A stretch of 64,000 nucleotides of DNA from Mesorhizobium sp. (GCA_004020875.1 SAPZ01000005.1:62001-126000), one strand, 5' to 3'; positions 18,216 to 28,291 are shown, counted from the first letter of the stretch. A program made the numbers and translations. The notes: generated by a model from the sequence alone, not told the origin.

Positions 18216-20339
18216 CTAACTCTCCGCCAGCAACCGGTCCATCAGACGGTTTGCCGCTTCCGGGATCACCGTCCCCGGTGGGAAAATCTCCGCAGCACCC
18301 GCCGCCAGCACCGCGTCATAATCCTGCGGTGGGATGACGCCGCCGGCGACGATCAGCATGTCGCCATGGCCGAGCTTCTTCAGCGCTTCCTTGAGCTCGG
18401 GGATCAGCGTCAGGTGTCCGGCGGCCAAGGAGGACGCGCCGATGATGTCGACGTCGTGCTGCACCGCCAGCTTGGCGATCTCGTCCGGCGTCTGGAACAT
18501 CGGTCCCACGGTAACGTCGAAGCCGAGATCGGCAAAGGCGCTGGCGATCACCTTCTGGCCGCGATCATGGCCGTCCTGGCCCATCTTGGCGACCAGGATG
18601 CGCGGCTTGCCGCCGGACTTTTTCTCGAACGCCTCGATTTTCTCCTGCAACCGGTCGAGCGCCGGGTTGTCGCCAAGCGCGTCGCGATATACGCCGGAGA
18701 TTGTCTGCACTGCCGCCGTATGCCTGCCGAACACTTTTTCCAGCGCCAGCGAAATCTCCCCGACCGTGGCGTTTGCGCGTGCTGCGCGGATCGCGAATTC
18801 GAGCAGGTTCTCGCCGCTCTCGGCCGCGCGGGTAAGCGCCGCCAGGGCGTTTTCCAGGGCCGCCACATCCCGTGTGCCCTTCAGCCGCTGCAGCTTCGCC
18901 AACTGCCTGGCCTTCACCTCGGCATTGTCGATCTTCAGCACATCGACTTCGATATCTGTCTGCGGCCGGTGCGCGTTGACGCCGACCAGGATTTGCTCGC
19001 CGGAATCGATGCGCGCCTGAGTTCGTGCCGCGGCTTCCTCGATGCGCAGCTTCGGGATGCCTTTCTCGATCGCCGCCGCCATGCCGCCGAGGCCTTCCAC
19101 CTCCTCGATATGGGCGAGCGCCCGCGCCGCCAGATCGTGCGTCAGTCGTTCGACATAGGCCGAGCCGCCCCACGGATCGATCATGCGCGTGGTGCCGGAT
19201 TCCTTCTGCAGGATGAGCTGCGTGTTGCGCGCGATCCGCGCCGAATGGTCGGTCGGCAGCGCCATCGCCTCGTCGAAGGAGTTGGTGTGCAGTGACTGGG
19301 TGTGCCCCTGCGTCGCCGCCATCGCCTCGATCATCGTGCGGGTAATGTTGTTGTAGGGGTCCTGCGCCGTCAGCGACCAGCCGGACGTCTGGCAATGGGT
19401 GCGCAGTGACAGCGAGCGCTCGTCCTTCGGCGAAAAGTTCTTCTGCATCAGGCTCGACCAGAGCAGCCTCGCGGCCCTGAGCTTGGCGACTTCCATGAAG
19501 AAATTCATGCCGATCGCCCAGAAGAAGGAGAGCCGTGGCGCGAAGCGATCGATGTCCAGACCTGCGGCGACGCCGGCGCGCGCATATTCAATGCCGTCTG
19601 CGATCGTATAGGCAAGCTCGAGGTCGGCCGTCGCTCCCGCTTCCTGCATGTGGTAGCCGGAGATCGAGATCGAGTTGAACTTCGGCATGTGCCTGGAAGT
19701 GTAGGCAAAAATGTCCGACACGATCCGCATCGAAGGTTTCGGCGGATAGATGTAGGTGTTGCGGACCATGAACTCCTTCAGAATGTCGTTCTGAATGGTT
19801 CCGGCCAGATCCTTCTGCGCGACGCCCTGTTCCTCCGCCGCTACGATGTACAGCGCCATGATCGGCAGCACCGCGCCGTTCATGGTCATCGATACCGTCA
19901 TTTCGTTCAACGGGATACCGTCGAACAGCTGTCGCATGTCGAGGATCGAATCGATCGCCACGCCGGCCATGCCGACATCGCCGGCGACGCGCGGATGGTC
20001 GCTGTCATAGCCGCGATGCGTGGCGAGGTCGAAGGCGACCGACAGGCCTTTCTGGCCGGCGGCGAGGTTGCGCCGGTAGAACGCGTTGGATTCCTCGGCC
20101 GTCGAGAAGCCGGCATATTGCCGGATCGTCCAGGGTTGCTGGACATACATGGTGGGGTAGGGGCCGCGCACGAAGGGCGGCAGGCCCGGATAGGTCTCGA
20201 GATTGGCGAGCCCCTTGAGGTCGCCTTGCGTGTAGAGGTGTTTTACGGCGATGCCTTCCGGCGTCATCCGTTGGCCCTTGAGCTCGACCGGAGCGCGACG
20301 CGGCGCCGACCAGCCGATCTGGCTGAAATCCGGGATCAT
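18216..20339 (-). CDS. Methylmalonyl-CoA mutase, large (catalytic) subunit
   Basis: A 707-residue adenosylcobalamin enzyme that interconverts L-methylmalonyl-CoA and succinyl-CoA, linking propionate and branched-chain catabolism to the TCA cycle. The TIM-barrel domain carries the family segments [33 protein letters not shown] and [11 protein letters not shown]. The C-terminal cobalamin domain (from about 570) has the DGHDRG cobalt-ligand motif and the later GGVIPPQD loop. The ATG overlaps the stop of the small-subunit gene by 4 bases, so [10 protein letters not shown] is the start; a longer upstream reading is a frame of the neighbour. No terminator is obvious before the toxin-antitoxin promoter. 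Confidence 0.95.
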   Translation of the reverse strand: MIPDFSQIGWSAPRRAPVELKGQRMTPEGIAVKHLYTQGDLKGLANLETYPGLPPFVRGPYPTMYVQQPWTIRQYAGFSTAEESNAFYRRNLAAGQKGLSVAFDLATHRGYDSDHPRVAGDVGMAGVAIDSILDMRQLFDGIPLNEMTVSMTMNGAVLPIMALYIVAAEEQGVAQKDLAGTIQNDILKEFMVRNTYIYPPKPSMRIVSDIFAYTSRHMPKFNSISISGYHMQEAGATADLELAYTIADGIEYARAGVAAGLDIDRFAPRLSFFWAIGMNFFMEVAKLRAARLLWSSLMQKNFSPKDERSLSLRTHCQTSGWSLTAQDPYNNITRTMIEAMAATQGHTQSLHTNSFDEAMALPTDHSARIARNTQLILQKESGTTRMIDPWGGSAYVERLTHDLAARALAHIEEVEGLGGMAAAIEKGIPKLRIEEAAARTQARIDSGEQILVGVNAHRPQTDIEVDVLKIDNAEVKARQLAKLQRLKGTRDVAALENALAALTRAAESGENLLEFAIRAARANATVGEISLALEKVFGRHTAAVQTISGVYRDALGDNPALDRLQEKIEAFEKKSGGKPRILVAKMGQDGHDRGQKVIASAFADLGFDVTVGPMFQTPDEIAKLAVQHDVDIIGASSLAAGHLTLIPELKEALKKLGHGDMLIVAGGVIPPQDYDAVLAAGAAEIFPPGTVIPEAANRLMDRLLAES

Positions 20340-21778
20340 GATCCGGCTCCGATCGACTGATCGATGCGCACCGGAAACAGGGGCTCGCAGGTCGCCACGC
20401 CTTCCGTCAGCGCGGGGCGCCGCTCCTGCGGCAGCGTCTCGACCGGGCGCTCCGTGCCGACGCGGTAGAGTGTCGTGCCGACAATGCCGCGTTCGCCCGA
20501 CCGGTAGGCGCCGTTGCGCTTGGCGGCGGCGGTCTGCACGCGGTTCTGGATATAACCCTGCTGCAGGCTGGCGAGCACGCCGCCCTCGGCCTCGATGCGC
20601 TGGAATTCCTGCCAGGCAGCAGCACAAAGATCGTCGGTCAGCGCCTCGACCGCGCCCGATCCGCTGGCGGGGTCGGCGACGTGACCGAGATGGCTCTCCT
20701 CGGCCATGATCAACTGAGCGTTGCGGGCGATGCGGCGGGCAAAGCCGGTCGGCAAGCCATGCGCGATCGTGTGCGGCATGATCGAGATCGAATCGGCGCC
20801 GCCGGTTGCCGCGGCGAAGGCGGCGATCGCAGTGCGCAGGATGTTGGTCTCCGGGTCGGCCATCGTCATCATGCGATAGGAGGTCTCGGCATGTATGCTG
20901 GCGGTCGAGGCTGGGATCAAGCAGGCTTCCTGGATGCGCGCCCAGAGCCTGCGCAACGCCCGCACCTTGGCCATCGACAGGAACTGGTCCTGGTCGACGC
21001 TGAGCGCGAAGCCGATATGGGGGGCCGCATAGACCAGCGGCTGGCGCGCCTTCTCGAACATCCTGAGATAGGACACGACGGAAGCCATCATCGTGCCGAG
21101 CTCCTGCGCCTCGGTGGAGCCGGCATTGTGGAAGACGCGGCCGTCGGCCTCGAGCAGCACGCCCGGCACGCCCATCGAGAAAAAATGTGCCAGGGACTGC
21201 GGCATCGATTCCTGCAGCGCCTCGATCGAGGTGCGCAGCCGCCCGGTTCCGGCGAAGATCGCCGCCGGGTCGATGCCGAAGGAGAGGTTGAGCTTGGTCG
21301 GATCGGAGCGGCGTTTGCTCAAGAAGGCGAGCAGCCAGTCGGCCACGGCGCGGCTCCAGGGATGCGCGTCGATGCGCACCTGAACGCGATTGAGCGGCAC
21401 GCCGTCGAGCACCCGTTCCAATGCTTCCGCGGTGCGCGGCAGGCCGTAGCCGAAGGCATTCGGCGCGCCCTCGAAGACAAGCGAAAGGCCGGTGGCGCCT
21501 TGGGCGATGTCTTCCAGGGCTTGCGCGCTGGCCCGGGCGATGTCCGGGTCATCGACGCGCTGGCTGACGATCCAGGGCGCGGTCGGATTTGTGCGCGGCC
21601 ATGCCTCGGCGGTCGTTGAGCGTTGGCTTAGCGGTTCGATGCGAATGCCGTCATCGGTCCGGGAAACGAGTTTTTCCTCGAAGGAACCGCCAGCAAGCGC
21701 CTTCTCCGCCAGTGCCTGCCAACGCTTGGCGTCCGGGTTCGGAAGATCGACATCCCTGGTCAAGGCGCCGGCGCCCAT
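20336..21778 (-). CDS. Methylmalonyl-CoA mutase, small subunit, lacking B12 domain
   Basis: A 480-residue homologue of the small subunit of methylmalonyl-CoA mutase, which pairs with the catalytic subunit. The barrel-type domain is recognisable ([48 protein letters not shown]). It stops right after the barrel, whereas the classical MutA subunit is over 600 residues and ends in a degenerate cobalamin domain. The partner binds B12, so loss of this domain need not harm function. It is the first gene of the two-gene operon, with a 4-base overlap to the large subunit. Confidence 0.88.
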   Translation of the reverse strand: MGAGALTRDVDLPNPDAKRWQALAEKALAGGSFEEKLVSRTDDGIRIEPLSQRSTTAEAWPRTNPTAPWIVSQRVDDPDIARASAQALEDIAQGATGLSLVFEGAPNAFGYGLPRTAEALERVLDGVPLNRVQVRIDAHPWSRAVADWLLAFLSKRRSDPTKLNLSFGIDPAAIFAGTGRLRTSIEALQESMPQSLAHFFSMGVPGVLLEADGRVFHNAGSTEAQELGTMMASVVSYLRMFEKARQPLVYAAPHIGFALSVDQDQFLSMAKVRALRRLWARIQEACLIPASTASIHAETSYRMMTMADPETNILRTAIAAFAAATGGADSISIMPHTIAHGLPTGFARRIARNAQLIMAEESHLGHVADPASGSGAVEALTDDLCAAAWQEFQRIEAEGGVLASLQQGYIQNRVQTAAAKRNGAYRSGERGIVGTTLYRVGTERPVETLPQERRPALTEGVATCEPLFPVRIDQSIGAGS

Positions 21779-22030
21779 CGCTCTCCTCGCTTCTCGGCCG
21801 CATCAGCCGGTCCAGCCAATCTAAGGTCAGGAACCGGATATCACAATGCGTCATCCGGCCGGGCTCTCTCACGGCCAACCAATCGATTGCCAAACATGCG
21901 CGCAATCCGCAAGCGCCAATGGCGAAATTCCGGGCCGGCCCCAAATCGATGCTGGGCATTGCCGCATGCGGCGAGCGTTACTATACCTCCGGGTGAGGCC
22001 CTTGAGCGGAACGGATTGCGGAGACCGGAT

Positions 22031-23554
22031 ATGGCTGACGAGACCAGCATCTTCATCGGCGCCAGCCGCAAGCCGGATGATTCCTATCAGCGCGCCGAAG
22101 AGCTTTTGCTGCGTTACGGCAATCGCCATGGCCTCGTCACAGGCGCCACCGGCACAGGCAAGACGGTCAGCCTGCAGGTCCTGGCTGAGGGCTTTTCGAA
22201 CGCCGGCGTGCCGGTCTTCTGCGCCGATATCAAAGGCGACCTTTCCGGCATATCCATGATGGGTGAGGCCAAGGATTTCCTGGTCAAGCGCGCCGAACAG
22301 GTGAAGCTCGATCCTTACCGGTTCCAGGAATTTCCGGTCATCTTCTGGGATTTGTTCGGCGAACAGGGCCATCCGATCCGCGCCACCATCTCGGAGATGG
22401 GGCCGTTGCTGCTTTCGCGGCTGATGAACCTCACCGAGGCGCAGGAAGGTGTCATGAACATCGCCTTCCGCATCGCCGATGAGGAAGGCCTGCTGCTGCT
22501 CGATCTGAAGGACCTGCAGGCGCTGCTCGCCAACATCGCCGAGCGCGCCGACGAGCTCAGCGCGCGCTACGGCAATGTCACCAAGCCTTCCGTGGGCGCC
22601 ATCCAGCGCACGCTCCTGGTGCTGGAGAGCCAAGGCGCTGCGAATTTCTTCGGCGAGCCCGCGCTTCGCATCGCCGACATCATGCGCACCACGCGCGATG
22701 GCCGCGGCGCGATCAGCGTGCTCGCCGCCGACAAGCTGATGATGAATCCCAGGCTCTACGCCACCTTCCTGCTGTGGCTGATGTCGGAGCTGTTCGAGGA
22801 ACTGCCCGAGGTCGGCGATCTCGACCAGCCGAAGCTGGTGTTCTTCTTCGACGAGGCGCATCTTTTGTTCGAGGACGCGCCGAAGGTGCTCATAGACCGC
22901 GTCGAGCAAGTGGTGCGGCTCATCCGCTCCAAGGGCGTCGGCGTCTATTTCGTCACGCAGAACCCGCTCGATATTCCGGAAAAGGTTCTGGCCCAGCTCG
23001 GCAATCGCGTCCAGCACGCGCTGCGCGCCTATACGCCGCGCGAGCAGCAGGCGGTGCGCACCGCCGCCGAGACCTTCCGGCCCAATCCCGATTTCGATTG
23101 CGCCACAGCGATCACCCAACTCGCCACCGGCGAGGCGCTGGTTTCGATGCTGGAGGACAAGGGCGTGCCGGCCATGGTCCAGCGCACGCTGATCCGGCCG
23201 CCGTCATCGCGGCTCGGCCCGATCACGCCGGACGAGCGCCGCAAGATCGTCGCCGAGAGCCCGGTCGCCGGCCAGTACGACCAGGTGGTCGATCGCGAAT
23301 CAGCCTTCGAGATGCTGCAGAAGAAAGCCAAGGAAGCGCAGGACGCCGAGGCGCAGGCACAGCAGCAGAACAGGGGCGGCTCGCGCTGGACCATTCCCGG
23401 CTTCGACGATGTTTTGGGAACAGGCAACCGGCGGTCCTCCAACCGCCAGACCGTGGCCGAGGCCGCGATCAAGTCGGTGGTGCGCTCGGTCGGCTCCTCC
23501 GTCGGCCGCGCCATCGTGCGCGGCATACTGGGGAGCCTGGCCAGAGGGCGGTGA
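22031..23554 (+). CDS. HerA-like P-loop ATPase (DUF853)
   Basis: A 507-residue ATPase of the HerA/FtsK superfamily. Walker A is GATGTGKTVS near residue 40, preceded by the HGLVTG strand. Walker B is KLVFFFDEAHLLF near 273. A downstream arginine-rich region (RVEQVVRLIRSKGVGVYFVTQNPLDIPE) is typical of DUF853 proteins. The C-terminus has a Gln-rich stretch and a hydrophobic helix. The role is uncertain: HerA relatives pump or resect DNA, but this group is uncharacterised and lacks the NurA partner here. The ATG at 22031 gives MADETSIFIGAS; earlier in-frame codons are less likely. It is divergent from the mutase operon. Confidence 0.82.
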   Translation: MADETSIFIGASRKPDDSYQRAEELLLRYGNRHGLVTGATGTGKTVSLQVLAEGFSNAGVPVFCADIKGDLSGISMMGEAKDFLVKRAEQVKLDPYRFQEFPVIFWDLFGEQGHPIRATISEMGPLLLSRLMNLTEAQEGVMNIAFRIADEEGLLLLDLKDLQALLANIAERADELSARYGNVTKPSVGAIQRTLLVLESQGAANFFGEPALRIADIMRTTRDGRGAISVLAADKLMMNPRLYATFLLWLMSELFEELPEVGDLDQPKLVFFFDEAHLLFEDAPKVLIDRVEQVVRLIRSKGVGVYFVTQNPLDIPEKVLAQLGNRVQHALRAYTPREQQAVRTAAETFRPNPDFDCATAITQLATGEALVSMLEDKGVPAMVQRTLIRPPSSRLGPITPDERRKIVAESPVAGQYDQVVDRESAFEMLQKKAKEAQDAEAQAQQQNRGGSRWTIPGFDDVLGTGNRRSSNRQTVAEAAIKSVVRSVGSSVGRAIVRGILGSLARGR

Positions 23555-23676
23555 AGGCTTCAATGCGCCTCTTGGGCGGCGCCGATCAGCTTCAGAACGG
23601 TGAGTAACTCGGCGCTTGCCAGCGCAAGAGCGGAAACACCCACCCGGGGCTGCCGGCAAGCGCGGTGGACCGGAAT

Positions 23677-24300
23677 TCACAGCGGAATGAGTGGCGCGAC
23701 CTCGCGGTCGGATGGCCGCTCACTTGCCGCCAGGCCGGCCAGCACGCCGGCGCGATCGGCCGCATTGCGGTTCTGGCTCAGCTTGCGCTTGCCTTCGAGC
23801 TTCGTGATCGGCATGCGCAGGCCAACAATGCCCTTGAGCTGCGACTGGATGAAATCCGCCGGCGCGTCCGATACAGCCCACGGGGCGGCGCGCTCGCCTT
23901 CATGCAGATTGGTCAGGCGCGTCACCACCTCGAGCAGCCGGTCGGCGTCCTCGAAGAATTCGATCGGCCCGTGAGCGTGGACGGCGACGTAGTTCCATGT
24001 CGGCACCACCTTCCCGGTCTCCTGCTTGGTTTGGTACCAGGTCGGCGTCACATAGGCGTCCGGGCCCATGAACATCGCCAGGGCGTCGCCCAGCGGCGGC
24101 ACGCGCCAGTGCGGGTTTGCCTTCGCGACATGGCCGTAGATCACGCCATGCTCGCCCTCGCTCTCGTCGAGGAAAAGTGGCAAAGGCGTCGCCAGCGGAC
24201 CTTCCGCCGTAGCGGTAACCAGGACTGCCAGCCGCGCCGCACGAATCGTGGCCGTAAGGCTGTCCTTGTCGTCGTCGCGAAAGGCGGGTGGCGTGTACAT
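23677..24300 (-). CDS. PaiB-family FMN-binding protein
   Basis: A 207-residue split-barrel flavoprotein of the PaiB/PNPOx-like family. The start MYTPPAF is characteristic and has AAGGAG well placed upstream. FMN-contacting segments include ATPLPLFLDE, YGHVAKANPHW, TPTWYQTKQE and VPTWNYVAVHAHGP. The C-terminal GIVGLRMPITKLEGKRKLSQN is the family hallmark. B. subtilis PaiB is described as a negative regulator of sporulation and protease genes; in proteobacteria the function is unknown. It stands alone between the HerA-like gene and the transpeptidase gene. Confidence 0.87.
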   Translation of the reverse strand: MYTPPAFRDDDKDSLTATIRAARLAVLVTATAEGPLATPLPLFLDESEGEHGVIYGHVAKANPHWRVPPLGDALAMFMGPDAYVTPTWYQTKQETGKVVPTWNYVAVHAHGPIEFFEDADRLLEVVTRLTNLHEGERAAPWAVSDAPADFIQSQLKGIVGLRMPITKLEGKRKLSQNRNAADRAGVLAGLAASERPSDREVAPLIPL

Positions 24301-24487
24301 GGCGAAACTCCTTGAGGGCATAAAATGCCCGAAGTCCGGCCTGCTTAGAACATCCAGTCCTGGACGTTTTGTGTGGTCCAGCCTGGCTGGAGGTCCGATG
24401 CTTGCGCGGATAAGCGATTTTCGTCCCAGCGCTGGGCCGCGGTGCCGGCCGCCATATTGGTCAGGCACCGCTGATGGATCGGCGTCG

Positions 24488-25309
24488 TTAGAAAATCTCG
24501 TTGGTCAGCCGCTTCACCGGGCCGAGCAGGATCGAGCCCGTCGGCACGCCGTTGTCGATCGGGATCGCCTTGCGTTGAGGCATGTCCTGTTCGGGAGCGC
24601 CGACATTGGCCGTCACGATGACCGGGGTCTTGGTTGGGACGCGGTCGTAAAGATCGATGATGTCCTGGTTGATCAGGCGCACGCAGCCCGACGACACCGA
24701 TTTGCCGATCGACCACCATTCGGGCGAACCGTGCAGGCGGTAGAGCGTGTCCTGGTTGCCCTGGAAGAGGTAGAGCGCACGCGCTCCGAGCGGGTTCTTC
24801 AGGCCGCCCGGCATGCCGCCATTCTTGGCGCTGAATTGCGTCAGCTCCGGCTGGCGCGCGACCATCTCGTCCGGCGGCGTCCATTTCGGCCACTTCTGCT
24901 TCCACTGCACGACCGCGTCGCCGGACCATTCGAAGCCGGCGCGGCCGAGCCCGACGCCGTAGCGGATCGCCTGGCCGCCCTCGCGCACGAGATAGAGGAA
25001 ATGCCCGGTGGTATCGACGACGATGGTGCCCGGGCGCTGCCCCGTCGGATCGGGAACGATCTGGCGCAAGAATCTGTGATCGATCTTGTTCACCGGAATG
25101 GCCGGCAGGTCGAAGCCATTGTCCGACATCGCGCCATACATCGTCTCATAGTCGCCGAGCGGCGGCTCGACATAGGCTGGCGGCGGGGGCTGGACCGGCG
25201 CAGGGGCCGGACCGGTGGTAGTGCAGGCGGACACGGCGGCCGAAGCAGCGCCAAGGGCTGTGAAATTGAGAAAGCCGCGGCGGCTGATGCGGAAGGAAGC
25301 GTCTGACAT
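24488..25309 (-). CDS. L,D-transpeptidase (YkuD domain), Tat-type lipoprotein
   Basis: A 273-residue exported cell-wall enzyme of the ErfK/YbiS group, forming 3-3 cross-links or attaching proteins to peptidoglycan. The catalytic YkuD motif is intact: HGSPEWWSIGKSVSSGCVRL, with His and the nucleophilic Cys. The N-terminus holds both a twin-arginine motif (ISRRGFLNF) and a lipobox-like AVSAC at about 26-30, so it may be a Tat-exported lipoprotein. A Pro-rich linker follows. It is not in an operon. The 187-base gap before the PaiB gene shows nothing recognisable. Confidence 0.92.
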   Translation of the reverse strand: MSDASFRISRRGFLNFTALGAASAAVSACTTTGPAPAPVQPPPPAYVEPPLGDYETMYGAMSDNGFDLPAIPVNKIDHRFLRQIVPDPTGQRPGTIVVDTTGHFLYLVREGGQAIRYGVGLGRAGFEWSGDAVVQWKQKWPKWTPPDEMVARQPELTQFSAKNGGMPGGLKNPLGARALYLFQGNQDTLYRLHGSPEWWSIGKSVSSGCVRLINQDIIDLYDRVPTKTPVIVTANVGAPEQDMPQRKAIPIDNGVPTGSILLGPVKRLTNEIF

Positions 25310-25479
25310 GGTTGCCTTTTCTAGGTCTCAATTCGCAAGAAAGCATGAATGCGAAGGCATTGCTGACGGCATCCATAACAGTCGGCCGTGATAGGCGGTT
25401 CCAATTCTGGCTTGAGGGTGGACAGAAAAAGGCGGAGCTGTGACCACGTTACAGCTGTTGCGCTGCAGCAACAGCGTTA

Positions 25480-26142
25480 TCAGACGCTTGCCAGCAGGCC
25501 GTCGAGCGAAGGCAGGATCAGCCCTGGCGGAAAGTCGCGGTATTCATCCGGCTGGTTGGTCCGATTGATCCAGACCGTGCGGAAACCGAATTTGGTCGCG
25601 CCCGCTATATCCCAGCGGTTCGACGACTGGAACGACACCGCTCCCGGATAAAGCCGCCAGCTGGTGACCACCATGTCGTAGACGACAGGGTCGGTCTTGA
25701 AGCGTTTGACCTGGTCGACCGAAAACACGTTGTCGAGGATCTGGTCGAGCGCGGCGGATTTGACCGCGGCGTCGAGCATCTCCGGCGAACCATTGGAGAG
25801 GATTGCAAGCTTCGCGCCGGACGACTTGAGCGCCTTCAGCACGGCCGGCACTTCTGGATAGCAGTCGAGCCGCCAATAGGCTTCGAGCAGCTTCGTCCGC
25901 AGCGCCGGATCGGCCGAGGGCACCTTGCGCAGCGCAAACTCGAGTGCCTGTTCGGTTAGTTGCCAGAAGTCGGCGTATGAGCCCATCAGCGTCCGCACCC
26001 AGGAATATTCGAGCTGCTTGGCGCGCCAGATTTCCGACAGCAACTGGCCGTCCGGCCCGATCTCGCCGGCGTGGCGGCGCACGGCGGCGTGCACGTCGAA
26101 CAACGTGCCATAGGCGTCGAAGACATAGGCCGCATGATGCAT
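25480..26142 (-). CDS. (S)-2-haloacid dehalogenase, type II (HAD family)
   Basis: A 220-residue HAD-superfamily hydrolase. Motif I, VFDAYGTLFDV, contains the nucleophilic Asp at residue 8. Motif II is LAILSNGSPEML, the motif III Lys is in RFKTDPVVY, and the type II haloacid dehalogenase hallmark is FQSSNRWDIAGATKFGF. Such enzymes hydrolyse 2-haloalkanoic acids to 2-hydroxy acids. The start MHHAAYVFDAYG is chosen for the family pattern; a longer N-terminus would be unusual. The gene stands alone; the true substrate in vivo is uncertain. Confidence 0.88.
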   Translation of the reverse strand: MHHAAYVFDAYGTLFDVHAAVRRHAGEIGPDGQLLSEIWRAKQLEYSWVRTLMGSYADFWQLTEQALEFALRKVPSADPALRTKLLEAYWRLDCYPEVPAVLKALKSSGAKLAILSNGSPEMLDAAVKSAALDQILDNVFSVDQVKRFKTDPVVYDMVVTSWRLYPGAVSFQSSNRWDIAGATKFGFRTVWINRTNQPDEYRDFPPGLILPSLDGLLASV

Positions 26143-26192
26143 GCCTGAGTTTTGCGGCGGCTCGCCGCGCCGCGCAAGCACTGATTGCGCTT

Positions 26193-26240
26193 TAATGCGT
26201 TGTCGCCCAAAAGTGTGTCGCGGTTTCGTCATCAAACAAA
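26193..26240. repeat. Short palindromic repeat, class B (degenerate copy)
   Basis: Contains GTCGCCCAAAAGTG followed by GCGGTTT, as in the class B element at 58486-58530. It lies between the divergent dehalogenase and aminotransferase genes. The right half is degraded. Confidence 0.5.
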
Positions 26241-26379
26241 AGACCTACAGAGGGTCACCAGACTCGGGTGACGCTCTGTGGGTGCTACTGGCCTCAACGA
26301 TTTTCGCCCATGCCGGTTGACGCCGGCCGCCAAGGCATCGTCCTATGCCGGCCTGAAGTCATCGATCTGGACGGCAAAC

Positions 26380-27258
26380 ATGACACTGGCGACGGCGGCG
26401 CAAACCGCGACTTGGACCTATGTGGACGGCGACTGGTATGAGGGCAATGTCGCGATCCTGGGACCGCGCAGCCATGCCATGTGGCTCGGCACGAGCGTCT
26501 TCGATGGCGGCCGCTGGTTCGAAGGCGTGGCGCCCGACCTCGAGCTTCACTCCGCCCGCGTCAATGCATCGGCGTCGGCGCTTGGCCTGAAGCCGTCGAT
26601 GACGACGGAAGAGATTGTCGGCCTGACCTGGGACGGCCTGAAGAAATTCGACGGCAAGACGGCGGTCTATATCAGGCCGATGTATTGGGCCGAGCATGGC
26701 GGCTATATGGGAGTGCCTGCCGATCCGGATTCGACCCGCTTCTGCCTCTGCCTGTACGAATCGCCGATGATTCCGCCGTCCGGCTTTTCGATCGGCGTCT
26801 CGCCGTTCCGGCGCCCGACCATCGAGACCATGCCGACCAATGCCAAGGCGGGCTGCCTCTATCCCAACAACGGCCGCGCCATCCTGGAGGCCAAGAATCG
26901 CGGCTTCGACAATGCGCTCGTGCTCGACATGCTGGGCAATGTCGCTGAGACCGGCACGTCCAACATCTTCCTGGTCAAGGACGGCCATGTGATGACGCCC
27001 ACCCCGAACGGCACCTTCCTGTCGGGCATCACCCGCTCGCGCACCATCAACTTGCTTGGCGACTACGGCTTCAGGACCATCGAGAAGACGCTCTCGGTTC
27101 GCGATTTTCTCGAGGCTGACGAAATCTTCTCGACCGGCAACCACTCCAAGGTCGTGCCGGTCACGCGCATCGAGAGCCGCGACCTGCAGCCCGGGCCCGT
27201 GGCCAAGAAGGCGCGCGAACTCTATTGGGACTGGGCGCATTCGACGTCCGCCGCTTGA
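26380..27258 (+). CDS. ilvE: Class IV aminotransferase (branched-chain type)
   Basis: A 292-residue fold type IV PLP enzyme, probably branched-chain amino acid aminotransferase. The start of the family pattern is GNVAILGPRSHAMWLGTSVFDGGRW; the PLP lysine is in TNAKAGCLYPNNGRA, and the phosphate site in NVAETGTSNIFLVKDG with GTFLSGITRSRTINL downstream. D-amino acid aminotransferase and aminodeoxychorismate lyase share this fold and are not fully excluded. The ATG at 26380 begins MTLATAAQT behind a GGACGG stretch. An inverted repeat overlaps its stop codon. Confidence 0.8.
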   Translation: MTLATAAQTATWTYVDGDWYEGNVAILGPRSHAMWLGTSVFDGGRWFEGVAPDLELHSARVNASASALGLKPSMTTEEIVGLTWDGLKKFDGKTAVYIRPMYWAEHGGYMGVPADPDSTRFCLCLYESPMIPPSGFSIGVSPFRRPTIETMPTNAKAGCLYPNNGRAILEAKNRGFDNALVLDMLGNVAETGTSNIFLVKDGHVMTPTPNGTFLSGITRSRTINLLGDYGFRTIEKTLSVRDFLEADEIFSTGNHSKVVPVTRIESRDLQPGPVAKKARELYWDWAHSTSAA

Positions 27259-27292
27259 GCCGCATGAGCGGCTCCCCGTTTCGCGAAAACGG
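27257..27292 (+). terminator. Hairpins after the aminotransferase gene
   Basis: GAGCCGC-ATGA-GCGGCTC (27257-27274) overlaps the stop codon and is followed closely by CCGTTT-CGCG-AAAACGG (27276-27292). The first stem could terminate transcription, but its T-run is poor. Confidence 0.4.
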
Positions 27293-27317
27293 CAAACCGC
27301 TCCATCTCCTTGTTTCC

Positions 27318-27363
27318 GCAATTCCGGGCGGAAAACCGTTTCACACTTTTCCCGGAATTGCTC
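27318..27363 (-). repeat. Palindromic repeat, class A, copy 1
   Basis: The copy reads on the minus strand as GCAATTCC, GGAAAAGTGTG, CGGTTTTCCG and CCGGAATTGC in order. It lies in front of the superoxide dismutase gene. It belongs with copies at 28292, 29818, 43312 and 52389. Confidence 0.8.
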
Positions 27364-27466
27364 TAAAAAGTCGCTCGGCGCTCCATTCCGGAGTTGCCCC
27401 GACCCATTCCAGACCTATCTTAGCTCGGTAATATCACCGGACTTTTTCCTCGAGGGAGTACCATCC

Positions 27467-28069
27467 ATGGCTTTTGAGTTGCCCGCTTTGCCTTACGACT
27501 ACGAGGCCCTGCAGCCTTACATGTCGAAGGAGACGCTGGAGTATCACCACGACAAGCACCATAAGGCCTATGTCGACAACGGCAACAAGCTGGCCGCCGA
27601 GGCCGGAATGGGCGACCTGTCGGTCGAAGAGGTCGTGAAGCAGTCCTTCGGCAAGAATGCCGGACTCTTCAACAACGCGGCCCAGCACTACAACCACATC
27701 CATTTCTGGAAATGGATGAAGAAGGGCGGCGGCGGCAACAAGCTGCCGGGCGCGGTGCAGAAGGCTTTCGATAGCGATCTCGGCGGCTACGACAAGTTCA
27801 AGGCGGATTTTATCGCCGCCGGTACCACCCAGTTCGGCTCGGGCTGGGCCTGGGTCTCGGTCAAGAACGGCAAGCTGGAAATCTCCAAGACTCCGAACGG
27901 CGAGAACCCGCTCGTCCATGGCGGCGTGCCGATCCTCGGCGTCGACGTCTGGGAGCACTCCTATTACATCGACTACCGTAACGCGCGGCCGAAATATCTC
28001 GAAGCCTTCGTCGACAGCCTGATCAACTGGGACCATGTCCTGGAGATGTACGAAAAGGCCCGCGCATGA
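27467..28069 (+). CDS. sodB: Fe/Mn superoxide dismutase
   Basis: A 200-residue superoxide dismutase, disproportionating superoxide in the cytoplasm. Metal ligands are seen as His in EYHHDKHHKAY, His in NNAAQHYNHIHFW, and Asp and His in DVWEHSYYIDY. The alpha-hairpin N-domain and C-domain are complete. Residues such as the FGSGWAWV strand are shared by Fe and Mn forms, so metal preference cannot be decided by reading. The ATG is preceded by CGAGGGAG. A strong terminator follows at 28182. Palindromic repeats flank it on both sides. Confidence 0.95.
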   Translation: MAFELPALPYDYEALQPYMSKETLEYHHDKHHKAYVDNGNKLAAEAGMGDLSVEEVVKQSFGKNAGLFNNAAQHYNHIHFWKWMKKGGGGNKLPGAVQKAFDSDLGGYDKFKADFIAAGTTQFGSGWAWVSVKNGKLEISKTPNGENPLVHGGVPILGVDVWEHSYYIDYRNARPKYLEAFVDSLINWDHVLEMYEKARA

Positions 28070-28072
28070 CCG

Positions 28073-28121
28073 CGAAAATCGACATCGATTTTCGGAAAGG
28101 ATCATGCGCAGAATCAAAGCG
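28073..28121. repeat. Palindromic element after sodB
   Basis: CGAAAATCG and CGATTTTCG (28073-28081 and 28086-28094) form a perfect 9-base hairpin, followed by GGATCATGCGCAGAATCAAA, which resembles the tail of the element at 63781-63803. Confidence 0.55.
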
Positions 28122-28181
28122 TTACAGCGTCCTTTGCGCGCCGGAAGGTGCGCGGCGCTGTAAAGGCTGAGCGATTTTTGA

Positions 28182-28207
28182 TGAAAAGCCCCGGCACGCC
28201 GGGGCTT
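28182..28207 (+). terminator. Rho-independent terminator after sodB
   Basis: Arms AAAAGCCCCGG and CCGGGGCTTTT (28182-28192, 28197-28207) around loop CACG, with T-rich sequence after. The A-run before it means it could work in both directions. Confidence 0.85.
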
Positions 28208-28291
28208 TTCTTTTCGGGCAGGGGAAACGGCAAGCCCCAAAATCGTAACGACGAAAGGGAATAATCCTGCTGTGACGCCCGTTAACGTTCA

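Noticed and set aside
20340..20627. A longer N-terminus for the large mutase subunit
   Set aside because: The added residues are a frame of the small-subunit gene; the ATGA overlap at 20336-20339 gives the family start.
24301..24487. A small gene between the transpeptidase and PaiB genes
   Set aside because: A short minus-strand frame exists but has no ribosome site and no recognisable sequence.
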